A stretch of 64,000 nucleotides of DNA from an uncultured Azospirillum sp. Lineage in GTDB: Bacteria > Pseudomonadota > Alphaproteobacteria > Azospirillales > Azospirillaceae. Where the stretch lies: positions 23,962-87,961 of the forward strand of contig NZ_CAMLJP010000009.1 of the NCBI RefSeq assembly GCF_946480385.1, given 5' to 3'. The position numbers were made by a program, and so were the translations under genes. The stretch's first letter is position 1. Each line of letters begins with the position of its first letter. Below, piece by piece: positions 38,135 through 46,846 of this stretch. The notes under the pieces were generated by a model, which worked only from the letters and a program-made list of their open reading frames with translations, made no database searches and was not told the origin of the DNA.

Positions 38135-38938
38135 ATGCAAAGTCTCTCTCATCGCCGGGGCTGGGGGTTCTGGCTGCAATTGGGCTTCACCCTGCTGGTC
38201 TGCGCCCTGCTGACCGTGCCGATGGTGATGTCGATGCTGGCCGGGCTGACCGCCAACTATTTCGTCGGGCTGAAGAGCGGCCTGACTTTGCGCTGGGTCG
38301 ATGAGGTGCTGCGGGTCTATTCCGGCACCATCCTCTTGTCCTTGCAGATCGCCTTCGCCTGTCTGGCCTGCACGCTGGTGCTGGGCGTGCCGGCTGCCTA
38401 TGCGCTGGCACGCCGCCCCGGCCGCTTCGCCCGGCTGGTGGAGGAGTTGTTGATGATGCCGGTCGCCATTCCCGGCCTCGCCACCGCGCTGGCGCTGATC
38501 ATCACCTATGGCGGCGTGGGGAATCTGCGCAGCAGCTGGCTGTTCATCCTGATCGGCCATGTGCTGTTCACCCTGCCCTTCATGGTTCGCGCCGTGCTGG
38601 CGGTGATGGGCGCCATCGATTTGACGACGCTGGAGGAAGGGGCGGCCAGCCTCGGCGCCGGTTTCCTGCGCCGCTTCGCCACGGTGGTGCTGCCCAACTG
38701 CCGCTCCGGCATCCTGGCCGGGTCGCTGATGGTGCTGACCCTGTCGGTGGGCGAGTTCAACCTGACCTGGCTGCTGCACACGCCGCTGACCAAGACACTG
38801 CCGGTCGGGCTGGCCGACAGCTATGCCTCGCTGCGGATCGAGATCGGCAGCGCCTACACCCTCGTCTTCTTCGTGATGATCGTGCCCAGCCTGATCCTGC
38901 TGCAGGGTCTGGCCAAGCGCGGCCGTCCGTCCGTTTGA
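38135..38938 (+). CDS. ABC transporter permease 2
   Basis: 267 residues, six membrane segments, EAA loop TLEEGAASLGAGFLRRFATV (about 167). Partner of permease 1; together they form the membrane channel. It starts 6 bp after permease 1. Confidence 0.87.
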   Translation: MQSLSHRRGWGFWLQLGFTLLVCALLTVPMVMSMLAGLTANYFVGLKSGLTLRWVDEVLRVYSGTILLSLQIAFACLACTLVLGVPAAYALARRPGRFARLVEELLMMPVAIPGLATALALIITYGGVGNLRSSWLFILIGHVLFTLPFMVRAVLAVMGAIDLTTLEEGAASLGAGFLRRFATVVLPNCRSGILAGSLMVLTLSVGEFNLTWLLHTPLTKTLPVGLADSYASLRIEIGSAYTLVFFVMIVPSLILLQGLAKRGRPSV

Positions 38939-38949
38939 GAGCGCCACCC

Positions 38950-39999
38950 ATGCCCGACAGCTTCCACCTCGACGCCGTGCCGATCCGCCTGGAGCGCTGC
39001 GGCAAGACCTTCGCCGGCAGCACCCGCGCGCTGGAGCCGCTGGACCTGACCATCCGCGGCGGCGAGACCGTCGTCTTCCTGGGCCCAAGCGGCTGCGGCA
39101 AGACCACCACCCTGCGCATCATCGCCGGGTTGGAGAGCCCCGATCCGGGCGGCCGCGTGCTGTTCGGCGAGGAGGACGTCACCGCCCTGCCGATCGAGCG
39201 GCGCAACGTCGGCATGGTGTTCCAGAGCTACGCCCTGTTCCCCAATATGTCGGTGGCGGAGAACGTCGCCTATGGCCTGAAGGTCCGCAAGCTGCCCCGG
39301 CCCGAGCGCGCCCGCCGGGTGGAGGAGATGCTGGACCTGATGCATCTCGGCGAGTTCGCCGGGCGGCGGATCGACCAGCTGTCCGGCGGGCAGCGGCAGC
39401 GGGTGGCGCTGGCCCGCGCCCTGGTGGTGCGTCCGCGCGTGCTGCTGCTGGACGAGCCGTTGACGGCGCTCGACGCCAAGCTGCGCGACAGTTTGCGGCT
39501 GGAGATCGACCGGCTGCTGCGCGGGCTGGGCATCACCGCCGTCTACGTCACCCACGACCAGGGCGAGGCGATGGCGCTGGGCGACCGCATCGTGGTGATG
39601 GCCAAGGGGCGAGTGGCGCAGGTCGGGACACCGCGCGAGATCTATTATCAGCCGGCCGACGGCTTCGTCGCCGACTTCATCGGCACGATGAACCGGCTGG
39701 GCGGTTTGGCGCGCAGCGGGACGCTGAGCATCGGGGCGGCGTCGCTGCCCTGGTCGGGGGCGGACGGTGCGGTGGAGCTGCTGGTGCGGCCGGAGGATCT
39801 GGCGCTGGCCGGCGAGGCCGACGGGCATCTGGGCGGGACCGTCGCCGCCGCGGTGTTCCTGGGCGACCGCACCCGGCTGGTGGTGGAGCCGACGGACGGG
39901 CCGGCGCTGACGGTGGACACACTGGGGCGGAACGAGCTGGTGCGCGGCGACCGGGTGTGGCTGCGCGTCGATCCGGCGCGGGTGCTGGCGGTGCCGTGA
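38950..39999 (+). CDS. ABC transporter ATP-binding protein
   Basis: 349 residues. Walker A GPSGCGKT (about 45-52), LSGGQRQRVALARAL signature, Walker B LLLDEPLTALD, H-loop THDQ, and a C-terminal TOBE domain (about 280-345). Chosen start ATG 38950. It is the only ATPase in this locus and may serve the second binding protein/permease set at 41018-43815, which has none. It resembles the PotA/UgpC-type ATPases. Confidence 0.92.
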   Translation: MPDSFHLDAVPIRLERCGKTFAGSTRALEPLDLTIRGGETVVFLGPSGCGKTTTLRIIAGLESPDPGGRVLFGEEDVTALPIERRNVGMVFQSYALFPNMSVAENVAYGLKVRKLPRPERARRVEEMLDLMHLGEFAGRRIDQLSGGQRQRVALARALVVRPRVLLLDEPLTALDAKLRDSLRLEIDRLLRGLGITAVYVTHDQGEAMALGDRIVVMAKGRVAQVGTPREIYYQPADGFVADFIGTMNRLGGLARSGTLSIGAASLPWSGADGAVELLVRPEDLALAGEADGHLGGTVAAAVFLGDRTRLVVEPTDGPALTVDTLGRNELVRGDRVWLRVDPARVLAVP

Positions 40000-40018
40000 G
40001 GTCTTTCGATGTGGAGTT

Positions 40019-40069
40019 AGACCCCCACCTAACCTCCCCCGCCCAGCGGGGGAGGTTAGGTGGGGGTCT
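40019..40069. repeat. Perfect 24-bp inverted repeat (hairpin)
   Basis: The left arm (40019-40042) begins AGACCCCCACC and ends CTCCCCCGC; the right arm (40046-40069) is its exact reverse complement, with a 3-nt CCA loop. It lies between the ATPase and the phosphodiesterase. It could be a terminator or a palindromic mobile repeat; no T-run follows. Confidence 0.7.
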
Positions 40070-40111
40070 GACGCTCCAAGACTCAACCACTCAAGCCCCC
40101 AAAGGCACACC

Positions 40112-40930
40112 ATGATCATCGCCCAGATCACCGACACCCACATCAAGCCCCCCGGCCGCCTAGCCTACCGCCGCGTCGACACCGCGCCCTTCCTGGAGCG
40201 TGCCGTCGCCGCGATCCTTTCGCTCACCCCACGCCCCGACGTGATCCTCGCCACCGGCGACCTCGTCGATGCCGGCCATGCCGAGGAGTATGAGCGCCTG
40301 CTCGGCCTGCTGCGTCCGCTCGACATTCCGCTGTTCGCCGTGCCGGGCAATCATGACGAACGCGCCGGGCTTGCCGAAGCCTTTCCCGACCTCAAGGCCC
40401 GCGTCGGCGACAGCCACTTCTTCCACTACACGGTGGAGGACTGGCCGGTTCGGCTGATCGCCATGGACACCGTGCTGCCCGGTTCCGGCGCGGGGGAGGT
40501 CTGCGCCGAGCGGCTCGGCTGGCTCGATGCGCGGCTGTCCGAGCAGCCCGACCGGCCGACCATCGTCTTCCAGCACCACCCGCCCTTCGCCACCGGCATC
40601 GGCCATATGGACCGGCTGGGCTTGAGCGGCGCCGATGCGATGGCCGAGGTGATCCGCCGCCATCGCCAAGTGGAGCGGGTGCTGTGCGGCCATCTGCACC
40701 GGCCGATCCAAGTACGCTGGGCCGGGACCATCGCCTCCACCGCGCCGTCGACCGCGCATCAGGTGGCGCTCGACCTGCGCGACGATGCGCCGTCGGCCTT
40801 CGTGATGGAGCCGCCGGGCTATCAGATCCACATGTGGCGCGCCGAGACCGGCATTGTCAGCCACACCGCGGTGATCGGCGACTATGACGGTCCCTATCCC
40901 TTCTTCAAGGACGGAAAGCTGATCGACTGA
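40112..40930 (+). CDS. Calcineurin-like phosphodiesterase
   Basis: 272 residues. Metal motifs of the binuclear class III phosphodiesterase fold: DTH (8-10), GDLVDAGH (about 49), GNHDE (about 77), HH (about 155) and GHLH (about 194). It resembles GpdQ/CpdA (cAMP or glycerophosphodiester phosphodiesterase). Its place inside an ABC uptake locus suggests breakdown of an imported phosphodiester, but this is inference. No signal peptide. Start at ATG 40112. Confidence 0.85.
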   Translation: MIIAQITDTHIKPPGRLAYRRVDTAPFLERAVAAILSLTPRPDVILATGDLVDAGHAEEYERLLGLLRPLDIPLFAVPGNHDERAGLAEAFPDLKARVGDSHFFHYTVEDWPVRLIAMDTVLPGSGAGEVCAERLGWLDARLSEQPDRPTIVFQHHPPFATGIGHMDRLGLSGADAMAEVIRRHRQVERVLCGHLHRPIQVRWAGTIASTAPSTAHQVALDLRDDAPSAFVMEPPGYQIHMWRAETGIVSHTAVIGDYDGPYPFFKDGKLID

Positions 40931-41017
40931 CCGGGTCATTCGACCGGCCGTCACATGCCTGTCACGGGCTTGGGCTAAGACACACAGCTCACCGCCGATC
41001 CAACGGAGATGACAGAG

Positions 41018-42004
41018 ATGAAGGCGTTTCTCGCCACCCTCGCCACGGTGCTGACGCTGGCGCTCGGACATGGCGCCCTGGCCGACGGCGCCACCGGGAA
41101 GCTGGTGCTCTACACCTCGCAGCTGGAGCCGGACGCCCGCCAGACGGTGGAGGCCTTCAAGGCGAAGAATCCCGGCGTCGAGGTGGAGTGGATCCGCAGC
41201 GGCACGACCGAGCTGATGAACAAGCTGCGCGCCGAGTTCACCGCCGGGGCGCCTCAGCCCGACCTGCTGCTGATCGCCGACGCGGTGACGATGGAATCGC
41301 TGAAGGCGGAGAAGCGGCTGCAGCCCTACCAGGGCGCGCCGGTGGCCGGCTATCGGCCGGGCACGCATGACGCGCAGGGCTATTGGTTCGGCACCAAGCT
41401 GATCACCACCGGCATCGTCTACAACACCGCCGCCCCGATGAAGCCGACCTCCTGGCAGGATCTGCTGAAGCCGGAGGCCAGGGGCACGACGGTGATGCCG
41501 AGCCCGCTCTATTCCGGCGCCGCCGCCATCCACATGGCCTCGATCAAGGCGCAGCCGTCGCTGGGCATGGCGTACTATGAGGCGTTGCAGCGCAACGGCG
41601 TCACGGCGGCCAAGGGGAATGGCGGCATCCTGAAGGATGTGGCCGGCGGGGCGAAGCTCTATGGCATGGTCGTCGATTACCTGCCGATCCGCGAGCATCT
41701 GAAGGGCGCCCCCGTCGCCTTCGTCTTCCCCAAGGAGGGCGTCAGCGCGGTCAGCGAGCCGGTGGCGATCCTCAGCACCGCGAAGAACCCGGCAGCGGCC
41801 AAGGCCTTCATCGACTTCCTGCTGAGCCGCGAGGGGCAGGAGCTGGCCTCGGCCCAAGGCTTCCTGCCGGCGCTGCCGGGGGTGAAGCCGCCGGCGGGTT
41901 TCCCCGACCCGGCGACGATCACCCTGCTGCCCTACGACCCCGCCAAGGCGCTGGCCGAGGACGATGCCAACAAGCGCGCCTTCGCCGATTTGTTCGGCGG
42001 GTGA
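41018..42004 (+). CDS. ABC transporter substrate-binding protein 2
   Basis: 328 residues, signal peptide about 1-24 (GALADG). I chose ATG 41018 over 41009, as GGAG is then about 10 nt upstream and the signal peptide starts at once. AfuA/Fe3+- or 2-aminoethylphosphonate-type binding protein (LVLYTSQLEPDARQTVEAF, WIRSGTTELMNKLRAEF). Ligand unknown. GTGA overlap (42001-42004) couples it to the permease. Confidence 0.85.
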   Translation: MKAFLATLATVLTLALGHGALADGATGKLVLYTSQLEPDARQTVEAFKAKNPGVEVEWIRSGTTELMNKLRAEFTAGAPQPDLLLIADAVTMESLKAEKRLQPYQGAPVAGYRPGTHDAQGYWFGTKLITTGIVYNTAAPMKPTSWQDLLKPEARGTTVMPSPLYSGAAAIHMASIKAQPSLGMAYYEALQRNGVTAAKGNGGILKDVAGGAKLYGMVVDYLPIREHLKGAPVAFVFPKEGVSAVSEPVAILSTAKNPAAAKAFIDFLLSREGQELASAQGFLPALPGVKPPAGFPDPATITLLPYDPAKALAEDDANKRAFADLFGG

Positions 42005-43815
42005 GTGGGTTGGTGCGATATATCCCTCTCCCGCCCCGGGAGAGGGAAGGGGCCCATGCGGAGCATGGGAAGGGTGAGGGGTGGCGCGAGAAACCATGCG
42101 CTTCCGGCTCCTTGGAACACCCCTCACCCTCCCCACGCCTGCGGCGCGGGTCCCCTCCCTCTCCCGGGACGGGAGAGGGCGTTTTTCTGCTCCTCGCCCT
42201 CCTCGTCCTTCTCCCCGTCCTGCGCCTGCTGTGGGAGGCCGGCGACGCGGCGGTGCTGGCCCGCGTGCTCAATTCCCCCGCGACGTGGCGGGCCGCCACC
42301 AACAGCATCGCCATCGCCGCCGGCGCGACGCTGGCCGCCGCGCTGATCGGCGGGCCGTTCGCTCTGCTGATCGGGTTGACGGACCTGCGCGCCCGCACCG
42401 CCATGACCTTCGCCCTGATCCTGCCGCTGATGATCCCGCCGCAGATCGTGGCGATGGCCTGGACCCATCTCGCCGGGTCGGGCAGTCCGATCCTGAAGCC
42501 GCTGGGCCTCGCCCCGCCGGTCGGCACCGCGAACCCCGTGCAGTCGGCGGCGGGCATGATCCTGGTGATGGGGATCGAGCATGCGCCGCTGGTCTTCCTC
42601 GCCCTGCGCGCGGCGTTGCGCGCCATCCCTGGCGACGTGCTGGAGGCGGCGCGGGCGTCGGGCGCCGGGCCGTGGCGGGCGGTGCGGGGCGTGGTGCTGC
42701 CGCTCTGCCTGCCGGGGCTGGTCGCGGGACTGGCGATGGCCTTCGTCGCGGCGCTGGGGAATTTCGGAGTGCCGGCGCTGCTGGGCATTCCGGCGGGCAT
42801 TCCGATGCTGCCGACGCTGATCTACCGGCGGCTGGCCGGCTTCGGGCCGTCGGCGCTGCCGGAGGTGGCGGCGCTGGCCGCCCTGATCGGGATCGTCGCC
42901 TGCCTGGGCATCGCCACCCAGACCATCCTGCAAGCCCGCATCGCCAGCCGCCTGCCCGGCGGCGCCCGGCCGCTGGCGCCAGTGTCGCTCGGGTCCGCCC
43001 GTGTGGCGGTGGAGGGGCTTGCCTGGGGCGTGCTGGCCTTGATCGTCGCGGCGCCGCTGACGGCGCTGCTGGCCACCAGCATCGTCAGCGTCTATGGCCT
43101 GCCGGTCAGCTTCGGCACGCTGACGCTGGCCCATTACCGCGAGGTGCTGGCGCTCGATCAGGTCAGGCGCGCCTTTGCCAATTCGGTGCTGCTGTCGGGA
43201 TCGGCCGCGCTGCTACTCGCGCTGCTGGCGGTGCCGCTGGCGCATGGCATGGCGCAGGGTGGCGGAACCGGGCGGATCGCGCGGGCAGTCGGCGTGCTGG
43301 TGGAACTGCCGCATGCCGTGCCGGGGGTGGTGCTGGGCATTGGCTGCATCCTGCTGTTCCTGAAGCCGTTGCCGGGGCTGGGCGTCAGCCTGTACGGCAC
43401 GCTGTGGATCATCCTGGCCGCCTATCTGGTCCGTTTCCTGCCGCTGGCCCTGCGGCCGGTGCAGGCGGCCTGCGCCGCGCTGGACCCGACGGTGGAGGAG
43501 GCCGCCCGCGCGCTGGGCGCCGGGCCGCTGCGGCGGCTGGTGACGGTGGTGGCGCCGCTGGTGGCGCCGGCGGCTGCCGCCGGCGGGCTGCTGGTCTTCC
43601 TGACCGCCTTCAACGAGCTGACCGTTTCCATCCTGCTGTGGTCGCAGGGGCGGGAGACGCTGGGCGTCGTCGTCTATGCGCTGGAGGAAGGCGGCAGCCC
43701 GACCCTGGGTGCCGCGCTGGGCGTCATCGCCATCCTGGTGGTGCTGGCGGCGATGATCGCCGCCGGGGCGCTGGGTCGCCGCTTGCCGCCGGGCGTGGTG
43801 CCCTGGCGGGGGTAG
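42001..43815 (+). CDS. Two-domain ABC permease with inserted palindromic element
   Basis: 604 residues from the GTG at 42001, overlapping the previous stop. It has two fused permease halves (about 65-315 and 340-600), each with an EAA loop (LEAARASGAGPWRAVRG, about 216; VEEAARALGAGPLRRLV, about 500), as in FbpB-type iron permeases. Residues 8-59 are encoded by the 156-bp palindromic element and look unlike the rest (Pro/Arg/Gly/Glu-rich, charged). No ATPase gene is adjacent. Start elsewhere (an ATG after the element) cannot be excluded, but none lies before the first helix. Confidence 0.82.
   Translation: MSGLVRYIPLPPREREGAHAEHGKGEGWREKPCASGSLEHPSPSPRLRRGSPPSPGTGEGVFLLLALLVLLPVLRLLWEAGDAAVLARVLNSPATWRAATNSIAIAAGATLAAALIGGPFALLIGLTDLRARTAMTFALILPLMIPPQIVAMAWTHLAGSGSPILKPLGLAPPVGTANPVQSAAGMILVMGIEHAPLVFLALRAALRAIPGDVLEAARASGAGPWRAVRGVVLPLCLPGLVAGLAMAFVAALGNFGVPALLGIPAGIPMLPTLIYRRLAGFGPSALPEVAALAALIGIVACLGIATQTILQARIASRLPGGARPLAPVSLGSARVAVEGLAWGVLALIVAAPLTALLATSIVSVYGLPVSFGTLTLAHYREVLALDQVRRAFANSVLLSGSAALLLALLAVPLAHGMAQGGGTGRIARAVGVLVELPHAVPGVVLGIGCILLFLKPLPGLGVSLYGTLWIILAAYLVRFLPLALRPVQAACAALDPTVEEAARALGAGPLRRLVTVVAPLVAPAAAAGGLLVFLTAFNELTVSILLWSQGRETLGVVVYALEEGGSPTLGAALGVIAILVVLAAMIAAGALGRRLPPGVVPWRG
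42024..42179. mobile_element. 156-bp palindromic repeat element inserted in frame
   Basis: Left hairpin CCCTCTCCCG-CCC-CGGGAGAGGG (42024-42046) and right hairpin CCCTCTCCCG-GGA-CGGGAGAGGG (42157-42179) frame the element. Inside, AAGGGTGAGGGG (42070-42081) is matched by CCCCTCACCCT (42120-42130). So the whole element is an inverted repeat of about 60-bp arms. Its length of 156 bp is 52 codons, so the reading frame is kept. The same core is at 11-79 and 53977-54002. Class resembles RIME/RPE-type small palindromic elements. Confidence 0.7.
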
Positions 43816-43818
43816 AGG

Positions 43819-44835
43819 TCAGGCCGGCAGTCCCGCCGCCTTGCGCACTGCCTCCAGCACCGCCAGCGCGTCGCGCGCCTGCTCGGCGGTCACAGGCGGC
43901 GGGGCACCGTCGAGAATGGACGCGGCCACGCCGCGATAGAAGGCGGGGTAGTCGCCGGGAATGGTCTCCGGCCGCCGCTCGGTGCCGTCGGCCTGGACCA
44001 GCAGAGCGAAATTCTCCGGATCGTCCCCGCCCCAGCCGGCTTCGGTCGGCATGCGGCCGGCGCGCAAGGCCGCCTCCTGCCCGTCCATGCCGTGCTTCAG
44101 GAAACTGCCGCCGTCGCCATGCAGCTGGAAGCGCGGACCCGGCCGGCAGACCACCGTTCCGCAATGCAGGATCGCCCGCATGCGCCCATAGCCGAGCACG
44201 ATGTGGAACCAGTCGTCGACCTGCGCGTCCGGCCGCTGGCTGCCGACATCGGCAAGGATGCGGTCGGGCATGCCGAACAGGGTCAGCGCCTGATCGATCA
44301 AGTGGGCGCCGAGGTCGAACAGCACGCCCGACCCGGCCAGCGTCTGCTCGCGCCAGCCCTGCTTGATCTGCGGGCGGAAACGGTCGAAATGCGCCTCGTA
44401 ATGATAGGGGCGGCCGATGTCGCCGTTCTCAAGACAGGCGCGCAGGGTCAGGAAGTCGTTGTCCCAGCGCCGGTTGTGGAAGACGGTCAGCAGCCGGCCC
44501 TGCCGCTTGGCGAGGTCGATCAGTTCGTCGGCTTCGGCGGCGGTGGTCGCCATCGGCTTGTCGATCACCACATGCTTGCCGGCCAGCAGAGCCTCGCGGG
44601 CCAAGGGGGCGTGGCTGGTGTTGGGGGTGGCGATCACCACGAGGTCGATGCTTGGGTCGGCGATCACCGCCTCGGCCGTCGTCGCAACGGCCTCCGGTGC
44701 TGCGCGGCGGATGTCGTCGGTGCGCGAACTGGCGATGGCCGTCAGGCGCAGGCGCGGTTCGCACTGGATCAGCGGCGCGTGGAACACCGACCCGGCAAGG
44801 CCGAAGCCCAGCAGGCCGACCGACAGGCTCTTCAT
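43819..44835 (-). CDS. Gfo/Idh/MocA-family oxidoreductase
   Basis: 338 residues from ATG 44835 (GGAG upstream). Rossmann GFGLAG at about 8-13 for NAD(P), the DKPMATT signature with the catalytic Lys about 94, and the C-terminal alpha/beta domain with GAHLIDQALTLFG. YdgJ-like sugar dehydrogenase family; substrate unknown. It precedes no operon partner; pgl is 46 bp upstream on the same strand, so the two may be cotranscribed. Confidence 0.88.
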   Translation of the reverse strand: MKSLSVGLLGFGLAGSVFHAPLIQCEPRLRLTAIASSRTDDIRRAAPEAVATTAEAVIADPSIDLVVIATPNTSHAPLAREALLAGKHVVIDKPMATTAAEADELIDLAKRQGRLLTVFHNRRWDNDFLTLRACLENGDIGRPYHYEAHFDRFRPQIKQGWREQTLAGSGVLFDLGAHLIDQALTLFGMPDRILADVGSQRPDAQVDDWFHIVLGYGRMRAILHCGTVVCRPGPRFQLHGDGGSFLKHGMDGQEAALRAGRMPTEAGWGGDDPENFALLVQADGTERRPETIPGDYPAFYRGVAASILDGAPPPVTAEQARDALAVLEAVRKAAGLPA

Positions 44836-44881
44836 CGTCTCCAAATCCCTTCGTGATGTGTTGCCCGGCATAAGCTGTGCG

Positions 44882-45571
44882 TCAGGGCGCCCAGCAGACC
44901 ATGGTGTCGGTTCCGCCCCGGCGCAACAGGGCGCGCACCGGCATCGCGTCTTCCGGGCCTGCCGCGCGGGCCTGCTCCAGAACCGCGCGCTTGGCGCCGC
45001 CGGTGATCAGCACGACGATGCGCCGGCTGTCGAGCAGGCGCGGCAGGGTCAGCGTCATGCGCGGATGCGGCGCGGTGGGGGAGCGCATCGCCCGGCAGTT
45101 TGCGGTTCCTTCCCAGGCGGCGGCAAGCCCCGGCGCATCGGGGAACAGCGAGGCGACATGCCCGTCCTCGCCCATGCCCGTCACCATCAGATCGAACGGT
45201 TCATCAAGCACGCGCAACGCCTCGGCGCAGGCGGCCTCCCCCTCCTCCGGCGTGGCGGCGCCGGTGTAGAGCGGGATGAAGTGGATTGCGGGGGCGGCGG
45301 CGAGCAGCGTCGCGTGCAGGGTGGCGGCGTTGCTGTCCGGGCTGTCGGGCGGGAGCCAGCGGTCATCCACCAGCGTCGCCGTCACCCGGCTCCAATCGAC
45401 ATCGCGCCGGCCGAGCGCCGTCAGGAAGGGTGTCGGCGTCCGCCCGCCCGGCAGTGCCATGGTGGCGCGCCCGCGCGCCGCGATGGCGGCGCTCAGCAGG
45501 GCCGCCGTCTCGTCGGCCAGGGTTTCGGCAAGGTCCTGGGTATCGCGGAATACACGAAGGCGCGCGGTCAT
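44882..45571 (-). CDS. pgl: 6-phosphogluconolactonase
   Basis: 229 residues, normal for Pgl. LPGGRTPTPFL near residue 40 and the GMGEDGHVASLFP block (about 132) are the lactonase signatures. It hydrolyses 6-phosphogluconolactone to 6-phosphogluconate, the entry to the Entner-Doudoroff and pentose phosphate pathways. AGGGGAGC before the ATG at 45571. Divergent from the gtsBCD operon. Confidence 0.93.
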   Translation of the reverse strand: MTARLRVFRDTQDLAETLADETAALLSAAIAARGRATMALPGGRTPTPFLTALGRRDVDWSRVTATLVDDRWLPPDSPDSNAATLHATLLAAAPAIHFIPLYTGAATPEEGEAACAEALRVLDEPFDLMVTGMGEDGHVASLFPDAPGLAAAWEGTANCRAMRSPTAPHPRMTLTLPRLLDSRRIVVLITGGAKRAVLEQARAAGPEDAMPVRALLRRGGTDTMVCWAP

Positions 45572-45599
45572 GACGGAAGCTCCCCTAAAAATCTTGTTC

Positions 45600-45700
45600 G
45601 TTGGCGCCGACCATAATCCGCCCGCCCCGCATGTGCGCGCGCATCTGTGTAACGGTTGCGTAACAACGCCGGCTCCGGGAAAGCGCCGCGTTACCAAATT
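45600..45700. promoter_or_regulatory. Regulatory region of gtsBCD with composite GTAAC motif
   Basis: GTTGGCGCCGA (45600-45610) is followed by GTAAC (45649-45653), GTAAC (45660-45664) and GTTACCAAA (45690-45698). The direct repeats are 11 bp apart, and the inverted copy lies 30 bp after the second start. The same motif with the same spacing lies upstream of gtsA (56327-56376). A bound OmpR-family regulator (RR at 55466) is the natural candidate. Confidence 0.75.
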
Positions 45701-45809
45701 GTCCGCCCCGCGCATCATCGGCAGCGTACAGTGACCGCCAAGCGAACGACCGCCGGGCGAGACCTCGTCAGGGCGGTCCAACAGCAACCCGTCACGGGAG
45801 GGAACCGAT

Positions 45810-45881
45810 ATGCGCGACCTGCATCCGTGTGCAGCGCCGACCCAAAAGCCGGTCCAAAGCCTGGCAGGGCTCGCACCATGA
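45810..45881 (+). CDS. Small leader ORF coupled to gtsB (23 aa)
   Basis: A 23-codon ORF, MRDLHPCAAPTQKPVQSLAG followed by LAP. GGGAGG lies 9 nt upstream of the ATG. It ends with TGA overlapping the gtsB ATG (ATGA, 45878-45881), as a coupled leader would. No similarity known. Possible function: translational coupling or a remnant of the missing gtsA at this place. Confidence 0.5.
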   Translation: MRDLHPCAAPTQKPVQSLAGLAP

Positions 45882-46846
45882 CCATGCAGACCCCATCCTA
45901 TCGGCCGGCCCCCGGAGAGAACGCCGCCGGGACCATCCCCGGCAGCGCCGCTCCGCCGCGGACGACCGGGCTGCGCGCCGTGGCGCAGCGGCACCTGTCG
46001 AAGCTGGTGGTCGCCCCGTCCTTCGCGGCGATCCTGCTGTTCGTCTACGGCTTCATCGCCTGGACGGTCTATATCAGCTTCACCAACTCGAAGATGCTGC
46101 CGTCCTACGAGCTGGTCGGCGCCGACGCCTTCTCCAAGCTGTGGCGGATCGAGCGCTGGTACGTCGCCATCGAGAATCTGCTGATCTTCGGCGGGCTGTT
46201 CATCGGCATCAGCCTCGTCATCGGCATCCTGCTGGCGGTTCTGCTCGACCAGCGCATCCGCGGCGAAGGGGCATTGCGCACCATCTATCTCTACCCGATG
46301 GCGCTCAGCTTCATCGTCACCGGCACCGCCTGGAAATGGATCCTGAACCCCGGCATCGGCATCCAGCAATTCGTGCGCGACCTGGGGTTCCCCGCCTTCA
46401 CCTTCGACTGGATCGTCCAGCAGGACACCGCCGTCTACACGCTGGTGATCGCCGCGGTCTGGCAAAGCTCCGGCTTCGTCATGGCGCTGTTCCTGGCGGC
46501 GTTGCGCGGTGTCGATCAGGAGATCATCAAGGCGGCCTATCTCGACGGCGCCAGCCTGCCGCGCATCTATTGGGGCATCGTCCTGCCGTCGATCCGGCCG
46601 GTGTTCATGAGCGCCTTCGTCATCCTCGCCCACCTCGCGGTCAAGAGCTACGACCTCGTGGTGGCGCTGACCGGCGGCGGTCCCGGCTATGCCTCCGACC
46701 TGCCGGCGACCTTCATGTACGAGATGACCTTCCGCCGCAACCAGATCGCCATCGGGTCGGCCAGCGCGCTGATGATGCTGGCGACCGTGGTGGCGATCAT
46801 CGTGCCCTACCTCTATTCCGAACTGAAGGGAGGCAAGCGTGTCTAG
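45878..46846 (+). CDS. gtsB: Glucose ABC transporter permease GtsB
   Basis: 322 residues from ATG 45878, six membrane segments after a 45-residue disordered start. Closely follows the Pseudomonas GtsB pattern: FTNS in the first loop, IYLYPMALSFIVTGTAWKW, VWQSSGFVMALFLAALRGVDQ and the EAA-like AAYLDGASLPRIYWGIVLPS. Carbohydrate (MalF-type) family. It is the first of gtsBCD; the binding protein gtsA is elsewhere. Confidence 0.9.
   Translation: MTMQTPSYRPAPGENAAGTIPGSAAPPRTTGLRAVAQRHLSKLVVAPSFAAILLFVYGFIAWTVYISFTNSKMLPSYELVGADAFSKLWRIERWYVAIENLLIFGGLFIGISLVIGILLAVLLDQRIRGEGALRTIYLYPMALSFIVTGTAWKWILNPGIGIQQFVRDLGFPAFTFDWIVQQDTAVYTLVIAAVWQSSGFVMALFLAALRGVDQEIIKAAYLDGASLPRIYWGIVLPSIRPVFMSAFVILAHLAVKSYDLVVALTGGGPGYASDLPATFMYEMTFRRNQIAIGSASALMMLATVVAIIVPYLYSELKGGKRV

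Noticed and set aside
42082..42118. Central spacer of the palindromic element as an independent gene
   Set aside because: Only 37 bp, with no start or ribosome site; it is read as part of the permease frame.
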